In this document: positions 34,148 through 43,135 of the stretch, piece by piece
Numbering within the stretch: the stretch's first letter is position 1
How the letters are laid out: each line of letters opens with the position of its first letter
Source of the DNA: Variovorax paradoxus
GTDB taxonomy: Bacteria > Pseudomonadota > Gammaproteobacteria > Burkholderiales > Burkholderiaceae_C
NCBI RefSeq assembly: GCF_009498455.1
Contig: NZ_CP045644.1
Span: 1,240,001 to 1,304,000 of the forward strand
Length of the DNA: 64,000 bases
Reading direction: 5' to 3'
Translations under genes and position numbers: made by a program
Notes under the pieces: model-generated
Database searches by the model: none
The model's input: only the letters and a program-made list of their open reading frames with translations
Told to the model about the DNA's origin: nothing

Positions 34148-35452
34148 ATGAAGCGCGGTTTTTACACGATCATGTCGGCCCAGTTCTTTTCGTCGCTGGC
34201 CGACCAAGCGCTTTTCGTCGTTGCCGTCGATCTCATGCGAAGTTCGGGCGCCCCTGAATGGCAACGGGCCGCCCTGGTGCCGATCTTCGCGGTCTTCTAT
34301 GTGGTGCTGGCCCCGCTGGTGGGCGCCTTTGCCGACGCATTGCCCAAGGGCAAGGTGATGTTCATCAGCAACGCGATCAAGGTGATCGGCTGCCTGATGA
34401 TGCTGTTCGGCTCGCACCCGCTGCTGTCGTATTCCATCGTGGGCCTGGGCGCCGCGGCCTACTCGCCGGCCAAGTACGGCATCCTCACCGAGCTGCTGCC
34501 GTCGTCGCAGCTGGTCAAGGCCAACGGCTGGATCGAAGGGCTCACCATCGCGTCGATCCTGCTGGGCATCGTGCTCGGCGGCGTGCTGGTGGGGCATGCG
34601 GTGTCGAGCCAGCTGCTGCTCATCGACCTGCCGCTCATCGACACCGGCATCGACTCGCCGGCCGAAGCCGCCATTGCGGTGCTGATCTTCGTCTACGCGC
34701 TCGCGGCCTGGTTCAACACCCGCATCCCGCACACCGGCGTCGAGATGCGACCGCTGCGCTCCGACCCCGCGCAGAGCATGGCGCGCAACCTGGCCGGCCT
34801 GCTGCCCGACTTCTGGCATTGCAACGCCCGCCTGTGGCGCGACCGGCTGGGCCAGATCTCGCTGGCGACCACCACGCTCTTCTGGGGCGCGGGCGGCAAC
34901 CTCAAGTACATCGTGCTGGCCTGGGCCGCCGTGGCGCTCGAATACAACACGACCCAGGCTTCGGCGCTGACCGGCGTGGTCACCATCGGCACCGCGGTGG
35001 GCGCCATCGTGGCCTCGATGTACATGCGGCTGGACATGGCCACGCGCGTGATCCCCATGGGCATCGCGATGGGCGTGATGGTCATCGGCATGAACTTCAT
35101 CGGCAACGTCTGGCTGGCGGTGCCGTTCCTCATCATCCTGGGCGGCCTGGGCGGCTTCCTGGTGGTGCCGATGAACGCGCTGCTGCAGCACCGCGGCCAC
35201 AACCTGATGGGCGCGGGCCGCTCCATCGCCGTGCAGAACTTCAACGAGCAGGCCTGCATTCTTCTGCTGGGCGGCTTCTACAGCGTGTGCACGGGCCTGG
35301 GCCTGTCGGCCTACGGCGCCATCAGCGCCTTCGGCCTCGTGGTGGCGGGCTGCATGTGGATCATCAAGCGCTGGCACGAGAACAACCTCAAGAAGTATCC
35401 TGAGGAAGTCGAGCACCTGCTGGCGATCGCCCGCAGCGACAAGCACCACTGA
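34148..35452 (+). CDS. lplT: lysophospholipid transporter LplT
   Basis: The 434-residue twelve-helix MFS protein begins MKRGFYTIMSAQFFSSLADQAL. It contains ALPKGKVMFISNAIKVIGCL, GLGAAAYSPAKYGILTELLPSSQLVKANGWIEGLTI and NFNEQACILLLGG, matching LplT. LplT flips lysophosphatidylethanolamine across the inner membrane for reacylation by Aas. In enterobacteria aas is adjacent; here no acyltransferase gene is next to it. The family length of about 400 is slightly exceeded. Confidence 0.92.
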   Translation: MKRGFYTIMSAQFFSSLADQALFVVAVDLMRSSGAPEWQRAALVPIFAVFYVVLAPLVGAFADALPKGKVMFISNAIKVIGCLMMLFGSHPLLSYSIVGLGAAAYSPAKYGILTELLPSSQLVKANGWIEGLTIASILLGIVLGGVLVGHAVSSQLLLIDLPLIDTGIDSPAEAAIAVLIFVYALAAWFNTRIPHTGVEMRPLRSDPAQSMARNLAGLLPDFWHCNARLWRDRLGQISLATTTLFWGAGGNLKYIVLAWAAVALEYNTTQASALTGVVTIGTAVGAIVASMYMRLDMATRVIPMGIAMGVMVIGMNFIGNVWLAVPFLIILGGLGGFLVVPMNALLQHRGHNLMGAGRSIAVQNFNEQACILLLGGFYSVCTGLGLSAYGAISAFGLVVAGCMWIIKRWHENNLKKYPEEVEHLLAIARSDKHH

Positions 35453-35474
35453 TTTCGCGCGACCGCGTTGGTGA

Positions 35475-36404
35475 ATGGCCGGCGCGCCGAGCGCCCTCCA
35501 TTCCAACGCCCCCATGCCCGCCCTCGCCCTGATGTTCAACGCCTTCGTGTGGGGCGTGTCCTGGATTCCATTCCGCCAGATCGCCAGCCACGGGCTGCAT
35601 CCGCTGTGGACCACCTGCCTCATCTACCTTGTCATCGCCACGGCGATGGGCCTCGTGCGCCGGCATGCCTGGAAGGCCTTCACAGCCTTTCCGATGCTGG
35701 TGGCGCTGGGCCTGGCAGCGGGCTTCACCAACGTGGGATTCAACTGGGCCGTGACGCAGGGCGACGTGGTGCGCGTGGTGCTGCTGTTCTATCTGATGCC
35801 GCTGTGGAGCGTGATGCTCGCCTGGCTGCTGCTGGGCGAGCGGCCGACGGGCGGCGCGCTGGCGCGCGTGGCGCTGGCGCTCACCGGCGTGGTGGTGGTG
35901 CTGAAGGCGCCGGGCACCGACTGGCCGGTGCCCTCGAGCCTGCCCGACTGGCTGGGCGTGGCGGCGGGCTTCGGTTTTGCCGTGACCAACATCGTGCTGC
36001 GTCACCTGCGGCATGCGCCGGGCGAGTCGCGCGCGCTGGCGATGTTCTGGGGCTGCACCGTGGTCGCGGGCGTCGGGGCGGTGAGCGGCACCGCGTTCGG
36101 CGGCATCGATTCGCCGCTGCTCGCCTCGCCCGGCTGGTTCGGCTGGGCCGCACTGCTGGGCACGGGCTTCATCGTCGCCAACGTGTGCCTGCAGTACGGC
36201 GCACCGAAGCTGGCGGCCAGCGCGACCTCGGTGATCATGCTGTCGGAAGTGCTGTTCGCGAGCGTCTCGTCGGTGGCGCTGGGCGCGTCGACCATGAACT
36301 CGCGCATCCTCGTCGGCGGCGCGCTGATCGTGCTGGGGGCTGTGTGGTCGGCGTTTGCGCGAACCCCGCCCGCGCGCGATGATCGCGTTTCCGCGTCCAC
36401 CTGA
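35475..36404 (+). CDS. DMT superfamily (EamA) permease
   Basis: The product has ten predicted membrane helices in two EamA repeats, with FNAFVWGVSWIPFRQIA at the start and LYFYLMP-like FYLMPLWSVMLAWLLLGERPT at the end of the first repeat. The second repeat holds GYVLANVCLQYG-like FIVANVCLQYGA. Such proteins export or import amino acids, purines or other metabolites; no substrate can be inferred. An ATG at 35514 (giving MPALALMF) is an equally possible start since helix 1 begins there and neither has a good ribosome binding site. It is 22 bases downstream of lplT. Confidence 0.85.
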   Translation: MAGAPSALHSNAPMPALALMFNAFVWGVSWIPFRQIASHGLHPLWTTCLIYLVIATAMGLVRRHAWKAFTAFPMLVALGLAAGFTNVGFNWAVTQGDVVRVVLLFYLMPLWSVMLAWLLLGERPTGGALARVALALTGVVVVLKAPGTDWPVPSSLPDWLGVAAGFGFAVTNIVLRHLRHAPGESRALAMFWGCTVVAGVGAVSGTAFGGIDSPLLASPGWFGWAALLGTGFIVANVCLQYGAPKLAASATSVIMLSEVLFASVSSVALGASTMNSRILVGGALIVLGAVWSAFARTPPARDDRVSAST

Positions 36405-36415
36405 GGAACTCCCCC

Positions 36416-36904
36416 ATGACCAGCGTCTATGACTTCCAGGCCACCCGCATCGACGGCAAGCCGGTGAAGCTCTCGACCTTCCGCGGCAAGGTGCTGCTGA
36501 TCGTCAACACGGCAAGCAACTGCGGGTTCACGCCGCAGTTCGAAGGCCTGGAAGCGCTGCACGAAAAGTACGCCGGCCAGGGCCTCGCGGTGCTGGGTTT
36601 TCCGTCCAACCAGTTCGGTGGACAGGACCCGGGCACCAACGAGGAAATCGGTGCCTTCTGCATGACCAACTACGGCGTGAGCTTTCCGATGATGGAGAAG
36701 ATCGACGTCAACGGCAGCGGCGCCCTGCCGCTGTTCCAGTGGCTCACCAAGGAAAAGCCGGGCCTGCTGGGCAGCACGGCCATCAAGTGGAACTTCACCA
36801 AGTTCCTGGTCGGGCGCGACGGCACGGTGCTCAAGCGCTACGCGCCGCTGGACACGCCGGCCTCGCTCACGCGCGATATCGAGGCGGCGCTCGCGGCCGG
36901 CTGA
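36416..36904 (+). CDS. glutathione peroxidase (thioredoxin-type, Cys form)
   Basis: The 162-residue thiol peroxidase has the catalytic Cys36 in NTASNCGF, the Gln motif FPSNQFGGQDPG and the Trp motif IKWNFTKFLV. It reduces hydroperoxides; bacterial Cys-type enzymes commonly use thioredoxin rather than glutathione. GAGGA lies 8 bases before the ATG. It follows the DMT permease gene by 11 bases and converges directly on the next, leftward gene (stops adjacent). Confidence 0.94.
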   Translation: MTSVYDFQATRIDGKPVKLSTFRGKVLLIVNTASNCGFTPQFEGLEALHEKYAGQGLAVLGFPSNQFGGQDPGTNEEIGAFCMTNYGVSFPMMEKIDVNGSGALPLFQWLTKEKPGLLGSTAIKWNFTKFLVGRDGTVLKRYAPLDTPASLTRDIEAALAAG

Positions 36905-37339
36905 TCAGAAGCGGAAGTCCGCCGTCTTCGGCGCGCCGCCGACCGTCACGGTCTGGCTTTTTGTCTCGCCCGTCGACGTGCTCACGTCGATCACATAGCG
37001 CCCCGCCGGCAGGTCGATCAGGCAGACCGGCCCGGTGGCCGTGAAGGCCATGGCGGCCGACGTGTTTGTGTCGCCGCCCTTGATCGCGACATTCAGGTTG
37101 GCCAGGTAGGCACCGTCGGCGCGCGCGAACAGCAGCGCCAGCGGATGGTTCTTCATGGCGGCGCGCATTGCGATCGACTCGTCGGAGCCGATGCCGCCGC
37201 ACACATGGCGTGTGGGGCCGGCGCCCTGCCAGGGCGGCAGCGCCGACGGCGGCTGCTGCGCCTGCGCAGCGAAGGTGCCTGCGATACAGGCAGCGGCCAG
37301 CAATGCACGGCGCAGCGGAAAAGCAGAAACGAAGGACAT
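36905..37339 (-). CDS. hypothetical exported protein
   Basis: The 144-residue protein has a signal peptide (LRRALLAAACIAGTFAAQAQ). Its mature domain of about 120 residues has two Cys (HVCGGIGSDES and GPVCLIDLPAGRYVID), probably disulfide-bonded, and ends in short beta-strand-like segments (SQTVTVGGAPKTADFRF). The PAGRYVI motif is reminiscent of carboxypeptidase-regulatory-like beta-sandwich domains. No enzyme motif is seen. The stop codons of this gene and the glutathione peroxidase gene are back to back. Confidence 0.7.
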   Translation of the reverse strand: MSFVSAFPLRRALLAAACIAGTFAAQAQQPPSALPPWQGAGPTRHVCGGIGSDESIAMRAAMKNHPLALLFARADGAYLANLNVAIKGGDTNTSAAMAFTATGPVCLIDLPAGRYVIDVSTSTGETKSQTVTVGGAPKTADFRF

Positions 37340-37437
37340 GGCGCGAACTCCTTGCAGCGTCTTCGGTGCGCCATGATGCGCCCCGAACGCGCGCTGCGCA
37401 CGTCGGACGGCAACGTGCCCTGCCGTGCGCGTGCGCC

Positions 37438-38676
37438 CTACCCTGCGGGCGTCTGCAGCGCCGCGTCGAGCAGCTCGACCCAGTGCCGCACGGGCGTGTC
37501 ACCGCTGCCGCTTTGCAGGTGCGTGATGCAGCCGATGTTGGCCGAGGCGATGGTCGTGGGTTGCAGCTGCTTCAGGTGGCCGAGCTTGCGGTCGCGCAGC
37601 GGATACGCCAGCTCGGGCTGCAGCACCGAGTAGGTGCCGGCCGAGCCGCAGCACAGGTGCGATTCGTTCATGGCCACGCGCACATCGAAGCCGAGCGCGC
37701 GCAGGTGCGTCTCGACGCCGCCGCGCAGCTTCTGGCCGTGCTGCAGCGTGCATGGCGGGTGATACGCCACCACGCCTTCAGGCGCACGCACGCGGGCCTT
37801 CAATGCGGGCACGAGGTCGGGCAGCAGTTCGCTCAGGTCGCGCGTGAGCGCGCTGATGCGCGCGGCCTTCGCGGCATAGGCCGCGTCGTGCTGCAGCAGG
37901 TGGCCGTACTCGCGCACGGTGACGCCGCAGCCCGAGGCGTTCATCACGATGGCTTCGACCTCGTTGCCTTCGACAAAGGGCCACCAGGCGTCGATGTTGG
38001 CGCGCATCTGCGCCTTGCCGCCTTCCTGGTCGTTGAGGTGGAACTTCACGGCGCCGCAGCAGCCCGCCTCTTTCGCGATCACGGTCTGGATGCCGGCCGC
38101 ATCCAGCACGCGCGCGGTGGCGGTGTTGATGTTCGGCATCATCGACGGCTGCACGCAGCCCGCGAGCATCAGCACCTTGCGCGCATGCGTGCCGGTGGGC
38201 CAGCGGCCGGCGTCCTGCTTGGCGGGCACCTTGGCCTTCAGCGCTTCGGGCAGCAGCCCGCGCACCGACTGGCCGAGCTTCATCGCGGGGCCGAACAGCG
38301 GCGATGGCAGCGCCTCTTTCAGCAGCCAGCGCGTGGCCGACTCCAGGGCGGGGCGCGGCACTTTCTCGTCGACGATCTTGCGGCCGATGTCGACCAGGTT
38401 CCCGTACTGCACGCCGCTCGGGCAGGTGCTCTCGCAGTTGCGGCAGGTGAGGCAGCGGTCGAGGTGCAGCTGCGTGCTGCGCGTGGGCACATGGCCTTCG
38501 AGCACCTGCTTGATGAGGTAGATGCGCCCGCGCGGCCCGTCGAGCTCGTCGCCGAGCAGCTGGTAGGTCGGGCAGGTGGCGGTGCAGAAGCCGCAGTGCA
38601 CGCACTTGCGCAGGATGGCTTCGGCTTCGCGGCCCGCGTCGGTGTCGCGGAATTCGGGGGCTAGTTCGGTTTGCAT
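37438..38676 (-). CDS. glcF: glycolate oxidase iron-sulfur subunit
   Basis: The 412-residue protein has two ferredoxin-type clusters (CVHCGFCTATCPTY and CLTCRNCESTCPSG) followed by the CCG-domain segments EAGCCGAVKFH, NASGCGVTVREYG and ESHLCCGSAGTYS. With GlcD and GlcE it oxidises glycolate to glyoxylate, passing electrons to the quinone pool at the inner membrane. It is the last gene of the leftward glcD-glcE-glcF set, separated from glcE by 24 bases that include a short T run. Confidence 0.93.
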   Translation of the reverse strand: MQTELAPEFRDTDAGREAEAILRKCVHCGFCTATCPTYQLLGDELDGPRGRIYLIKQVLEGHVPTRSTQLHLDRCLTCRNCESTCPSGVQYGNLVDIGRKIVDEKVPRPALESATRWLLKEALPSPLFGPAMKLGQSVRGLLPEALKAKVPAKQDAGRWPTGTHARKVLMLAGCVQPSMMPNINTATARVLDAAGIQTVIAKEAGCCGAVKFHLNDQEGGKAQMRANIDAWWPFVEGNEVEAIVMNASGCGVTVREYGHLLQHDAAYAAKAARISALTRDLSELLPDLVPALKARVRAPEGVVAYHPPCTLQHGQKLRGGVETHLRALGFDVRVAMNESHLCCGSAGTYSVLQPELAYPLRDRKLGHLKQLQPTTIASANIGCITHLQSGSGDTPVRHWVELLDAALQTPAG

Positions 38677-38700
38677 CGCGGGGTGGTGTCGTTTCTTTTT

Positions 38701-39834
38701 TTACTGGTCGCCTGCGAAGAGCCGGCCGCGGTCGAAGACCCCGTGCGGGTCGAACTCCTGCATCAGCGCGCGATGGATGCGTGCCACGGGCGCGCTCAGT
38801 GCGTCGAAGCGCGGCACGCTGCCGTCGGCGGCTTGCGCCGCGGGCACGCGGAACAGCGTGGCGTGGCCACCGGCGGCCTGCGCAGCTTCACGCAGGCGCG
38901 CGGCCTGCGCGGGCGGCGCGAGGTACCAGCGCTGCCCGCCGTGCCACTCGACCAGCGGCGCAGCGCAGCCCTCAATGGCGATCACCGGCGCGGTCTGCGG
39001 CACCGACAGGCGCCACAGCGCCAACGAGCCGTCGGCGTCGGCGTCGCGCGCGAACCACGGCATGCGCTGGTCACGCAACGCGGCCCAGCCGGCAGCCGCG
39101 CGTGCCGGGTCCTGGCGTTCGCCGCCGAGCTGCGTGCAGGCCGCTTCCACGGCCGCCACGGCGCCGCGCAGCCGCAGGCGCAGCACGCCCGCGCCGGGCG
39201 CGTGTTCGAACCAGCTGCTCGCATTCAGCGGCAGCGGGCGCCCGCCCCATTCGTTGAGCAGGCGCAGCGCATCGGCCTGGGTGCAGGCGAACGCGAGCGT
39301 GGCCTCGGCCGGCGGCACGGGCAGCACCTTGAGGCTCACTTCGGCGATCACGCCCAGCGTGCCGAGCGAACCCGCGAGCACGCGCGAGACGTCGTAGCCG
39401 GCCACGTTCTTCATCACTTGGCCGCCGAAGCTCAGCACCTCGGCACGGCCGTTGACGAGCGTGGTGCCGAGCACGTAGTCGCGCACCGCGCCCACGCCGG
39501 CGCGCGACGGGCCGCTGAGGCCGGCGGCGACCATGCCACCCACCGTGCCGCCGACATCGAAGCACGGCGGCTCGAACGGCAGGCACTGGCCTTGTTCGGC
39601 GAGTGCGGCTTCGAGTTCGGCCAGTGGCGTGCCGGCACGCACGGTGACGACCAGCTCGCTGGGTTCGTAGCTCGTGATGCCGGCGAGCGCGCGCAGGTCG
39701 AGCAGTTCGCCGTGCGGCGGCTGGCCGTAGAAATCCTTGGTGCCGCCGCCGCGCAGGCGCAGCGGTGTGGCGTCGGCCGCGGCGGCGCGCACGCGCTCGA
39801 CGACCTGCTGGAGGGCGGTGTCCATGTTCGTCAT
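38701..39834 (-). CDS. glcE: glycolate oxidase FAD-binding subunit
   Basis: The 377-residue FAD-binding (PCMH) protein contains LRLRGGGTKDFYG, VTVRAGTPLAELEAAL, FDVGGTVGGMVAAGLSGPSRAGVGAVRDYVLG and MKNVAGYDVSRVLAGSLG, matching GlcE. It partners GlcD and GlcF. The ATG at 39834 follows a GAGAAG; a TTG just upstream and an ATG 9 bases in are alternatives. It is 7 bases downstream of the glcD stop, so the two are translated from one message. Confidence 0.92.
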   Translation of the reverse strand: MTNMDTALQQVVERVRAAAADATPLRLRGGGTKDFYGQPPHGELLDLRALAGITSYEPSELVVTVRAGTPLAELEAALAEQGQCLPFEPPCFDVGGTVGGMVAAGLSGPSRAGVGAVRDYVLGTTLVNGRAEVLSFGGQVMKNVAGYDVSRVLAGSLGTLGVIAEVSLKVLPVPPAEATLAFACTQADALRLLNEWGGRPLPLNASSWFEHAPGAGVLRLRLRGAVAAVEAACTQLGGERQDPARAAAGWAALRDQRMPWFARDADADGSLALWRLSVPQTAPVIAIEGCAAPLVEWHGGQRWYLAPPAQAARLREAAQAAGGHATLFRVPAAQAADGSVPRFDALSAPVARIHRALMQEFDPHGVFDRGRLFAGDQ

Positions 39835-39841
39835 CAACTTC

Positions 39842-41344
39842 TCAGAATCTCGGCAGGTCGGCGTGCTTCAGCCGGCCGCCGCGCACCACTTCTTTGCCGT
39901 ACTCGGCGCAGCGCTGCAGCGTGGGAATCACCTTGCCGGGGTTGAGCAGCCCGGCGGGGTCGAAGGCGCGCTTGATGCCGAACATCTGCTCGTTCTCGGC
40001 CGCGGTGAACTGCACGCACATGCTGTTGAGTTTTTCCACGCCCACGCCGTGCTCGCCCGACACGGTGCCGCCCATGGCGACACTGGTCTCGAGGATGTCG
40101 GCGCCGAACAGCTCGCAGCGGTGCAGCTCATCGGGGTCGTTGGCATCGAACAGCACCAGCGGGTGCAGGTTGCCGTCGCCCGCGTGGAACACGTTGCAGC
40201 AGCGCAGGTTGTATTTTTTCTCCATCTCCTGGATCGCCAGCAGGATGTCGGCGAGCCGCTTGCGCGGGATGGTGGAGTCCAGGCACATGTAGTCGGGGCT
40301 GATGCGGCCCGACGCCGGAAAGGCGTTCTTGCGGCCGCTCCAGAATTTCATGCGCTCGTCTTCGCTGGTGCTCACGGCGATGGCGGTGGCGCCGCAGCCG
40401 CGCAGCACGTCGGTCATGCGGCCGATTTCTTCTTCGACCTCTTCGGGCGTGCCGTCGGATTCGCACAGCAGGATGGCGGCAGCGTCGAGGTCGTAGCCCG
40501 CGTGCACGAAGTCTTCGACGGCGGCGGTCATGGGCTTGTCCATCATCTCCAGGCCGGCCGGGATGATGCCCGCCGCGATCACCGCTGCGACCGCGTCGCC
40601 GGCTTTGCGCACGTCGTCGAAGCTGGCCATGATGCAGCGCGCCAGCTGCGGTTTGGGCACGAGCTTCACCGTGACCTCGGTGGTCACGGCCAGCATGCCT
40701 TCGCTGCCGATGGCCAGCGCGAGCAGGTCGAGGCCCGGCGCATCGAGCGCCTCGCCGCCGAATTCGATCAGCTCGCCCTCGGCCGTGAAGCCGCGCACGC
40801 GCAGCACGTTGTGCAGCGTGAGGCCGTATTTCAGGCAGTGCACGCCGCCCGAGTTCTCGGCCACGTTGCCGCCGATGGTGCAGGCGATCTGGCTCGACGG
40901 ATCGGGCGCGTAGTAGAGGTTGAAGGGCGCGGCCGCTTCACTGATCGCGAGGTTGCGCACGCCGCACTGCACGACGGCCGTGCGGCTCACGGGGTCGACC
41001 TTCAGGATGCGGTTGAACTTGGCGAGCGAGAGCGTCACGCCCAGCGCGTGCGGCATCGCGCCGCCCGAGAGCCCGGTGCCGGCGCCGCGTGCGACCACGG
41101 GCACGCCGAGCTGGTGGCAGGCCTTGAGCACGGCGGCCACCTGCGCCTCGGTCTCGGGCAGGGCCACCACGAGCGGACGCTGGCGGTAGGCCGTGAGGCC
41201 GTCGCATTCGTAGGGCGTGGTGTCTTCGGCGTGCCAGATGAGCGCATGCGCGGGCAGGTGCGCCTGCAGCGCCCGCACCACCTGCGCCTGGCGCTCCGCC
41301 TTCGACAGCTGCGTGTGCTGGTCGGTCGTGACGGGAGCATTCAT
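39842..41344 (-). CDS. glcD: glycolate oxidase catalytic subunit (FAD-linked)
   Basis: The 500-residue protein has the PCMH FAD domain with VPVVARGAGTGLSGGAMPHALGV, PDPSSQIACTIGGNVAENSGGVHCLKYG and, in the C-terminal substrate domain, VFHAGDGNLHPLVLFD and EHGVGVEK. It oxidises glycolate (possibly also D-lactate) in complex with GlcE and GlcF. The start is the ATG giving MNAPVTTDQHTQ; longer frames are not conserved. It lies 14 bases downstream of the lactate permease-type gene, linking uptake and oxidation. Confidence 0.93.
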   Translation of the reverse strand: MNAPVTTDQHTQLSKAERQAQVVRALQAHLPAHALIWHAEDTTPYECDGLTAYRQRPLVVALPETEAQVAAVLKACHQLGVPVVARGAGTGLSGGAMPHALGVTLSLAKFNRILKVDPVSRTAVVQCGVRNLAISEAAAPFNLYYAPDPSSQIACTIGGNVAENSGGVHCLKYGLTLHNVLRVRGFTAEGELIEFGGEALDAPGLDLLALAIGSEGMLAVTTEVTVKLVPKPQLARCIMASFDDVRKAGDAVAAVIAAGIIPAGLEMMDKPMTAAVEDFVHAGYDLDAAAILLCESDGTPEEVEEEIGRMTDVLRGCGATAIAVSTSEDERMKFWSGRKNAFPASGRISPDYMCLDSTIPRKRLADILLAIQEMEKKYNLRCCNVFHAGDGNLHPLVLFDANDPDELHRCELFGADILETSVAMGGTVSGEHGVGVEKLNSMCVQFTAAENEQMFGIKRAFDPAGLLNPGKVIPTLQRCAEYGKEVVRGGRLKHADLPRF

Positions 41345-41358
41345 GGCGGGAGCAACTT

Positions 41359-43020
41359 TCAGCGGACGACCATCAGGGTGAATGGCCACACATAGGCCTG
41401 CAGCGTCACGTACAGGCCGACCAGCGAGGCCAGCGCGATCGAGTGGAAGAACACGTAGCGCAGGATGTCGCCTTCGTGATTGAACCACCGCGTGGCGGTG
41501 GAGGCCACCACGATCGACTGGGCGTCGATCATCTTACCCATCACGCCGCCCGAGCTGTTGGCCGCGCCCATGAGGTTGGGCGCCAGGCCGAGCTGGTCGG
41601 CCGCGACCTTCTGCATGCCGCCGAACAGCACGTTCGATGCGGTGTCGGAGCCGGTCATGGCCACGCCGATCCAGCCCATGAGCGTGCCGAAGAAGGGATA
41701 GAACACGCCGGTGTTGGCAAAGGCCAGGCCCAGCGTGGTGTCGGTGCCCGAGTAGCGCGTGAGCGTGCCCAGCGCGAGCATCAGCACGATGGTCATGAGC
41801 GAGTAGCGCACCATCCAGAGCGTGCGGACAAAGGTGCGCACGATCTCGACGGGGTTGTACTTCATGAACAGCGCGCTCACGATCGCCGACAGCAGGATGC
41901 CGGTGCCCGTGGCCGACAGCAGGTTCAGCACGTACACCGCGCCTTCCTTCGTGGGCGCCGTCACCACCGGCGGCATCTTCTCGATGAGGTTGTGCAGCCC
42001 GCCCATCGGGAACGACGGTGCGAAGACACCGTTGAGCGCGGTCTTCACCGACGGCAGGCCCCAGATGAAGACGAACACCGAGAGGATCACCCAGGGCATC
42101 CACGCGCGCACCAGCGCCTCGCGGCTGTGCACGACGATGGCGGCCGGCGGCTTGGCCTCGTGCGCGCTCACGTCCTTGCCGCGCAGCGAGGGCGAGCGCC
42201 ACACGTTCTTGGGCTGCCACACGCGCAGGAACAGCACCAGGCTGGCCATCGACACGATGGCCGCGATGATGTCGACCAGCTCGGGGCCGATGAAGTTCGA
42301 CACCAGGTACTGCGGCACCGCGAACGACACGCCCGTGACCACGATGGCCGGCCAGATTTCCATCATCGCCTTGCGCCCCGCGAAGGCCCAGATGAGCCAG
42401 AACGGCACCAGCAGCGAGAAGAACGGCAACTGGCGGCCGATCATCGCGGTGACTTCCATCAGGTCGTAGCCGTGCACCTTGGCCAGCGTGATCACCGGCG
42501 TGCCGAGCGCGCCGAACGCGACCGGCGCCGTGTTGGCGATCAGCGAGAGCCCCGAGGCGGCCAGCGGCGAGAAGCCCAGGCCGATCAGGATGCCGGCCGT
42601 GACCGCCACCGGCGTGCCGAAGCCCGCCGCGCCCTCGAAGAACGCGCCGAAGCAGAACGCGATCAGCAGCAGCTGGATGCGGCGGTCCTCGGTGATGCCC
42701 GAGAGCGAGTCCTGCAGCACCTTGAAGCTGCCGTTCTGTTCGGCCAGCTGCTGCAGGAAGATGATGTTCAGCACGATCCAGCCGATCGGCAGCAGGCCCG
42801 TGAAGCCGCCGAAGAGCGCGGCGCGCCCGGCCATTTCGGCCGGCATGCCGTAGGCGAACACGGCGACCACCAGCGCGGCCAGCAGGCCGAGGCCAGCGGC
42901 GATGTGCGCCTTGATGTGAAAGAAACCAAGGCACGCGAGCATCACCACCACCGGGATCGCGGCGAGCGCGGTGGAAATGATCATGTTGCCGAACGGGTCG
43001 TAGATCTGCTGCCAGGTCAT
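41359..43020 (-). CDS. lldP: L-lactate permease family transporter
   Basis: The 553-residue protein has about fourteen membrane helices and the LldP/GlcA signatures GAFFEGAAGFGTPVAVTAGILIGLGFSP, PVAFGALGTPVITLA and TGSDTASNVLFGGMQ with GAANSSGGVMGKMI. Members import lactate and glycolate by proton symport. Adjacent glcDEF makes glycolate a likely substrate, so it could equally be called glcA. The ATG at 43020 gives MTWQQIYDPFGNM, the usual start. About 115 bases without a gene separate it from the LysR gene upstream. Confidence 0.92.
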   Translation of the reverse strand: MTWQQIYDPFGNMIISTALAAIPVVVMLACLGFFHIKAHIAAGLGLLAALVVAVFAYGMPAEMAGRAALFGGFTGLLPIGWIVLNIIFLQQLAEQNGSFKVLQDSLSGITEDRRIQLLLIAFCFGAFFEGAAGFGTPVAVTAGILIGLGFSPLAASGLSLIANTAPVAFGALGTPVITLAKVHGYDLMEVTAMIGRQLPFFSLLVPFWLIWAFAGRKAMMEIWPAIVVTGVSFAVPQYLVSNFIGPELVDIIAAIVSMASLVLFLRVWQPKNVWRSPSLRGKDVSAHEAKPPAAIVVHSREALVRAWMPWVILSVFVFIWGLPSVKTALNGVFAPSFPMGGLHNLIEKMPPVVTAPTKEGAVYVLNLLSATGTGILLSAIVSALFMKYNPVEIVRTFVRTLWMVRYSLMTIVLMLALGTLTRYSGTDTTLGLAFANTGVFYPFFGTLMGWIGVAMTGSDTASNVLFGGMQKVAADQLGLAPNLMGAANSSGGVMGKMIDAQSIVVASTATRWFNHEGDILRYVFFHSIALASLVGLYVTLQAYVWPFTLMVVR

Positions 43021-43135
43021 GCGTTGTCTCCGGGGAGTCTGTTGTTGTGACTCGCACTCTAGGGAGAAGCACGCCGTTCGAATTGAAGGTTTTTTGCCCG
43101 GGCGTTGATAAAAATTTGTCGCGCGGGCCTGTCGG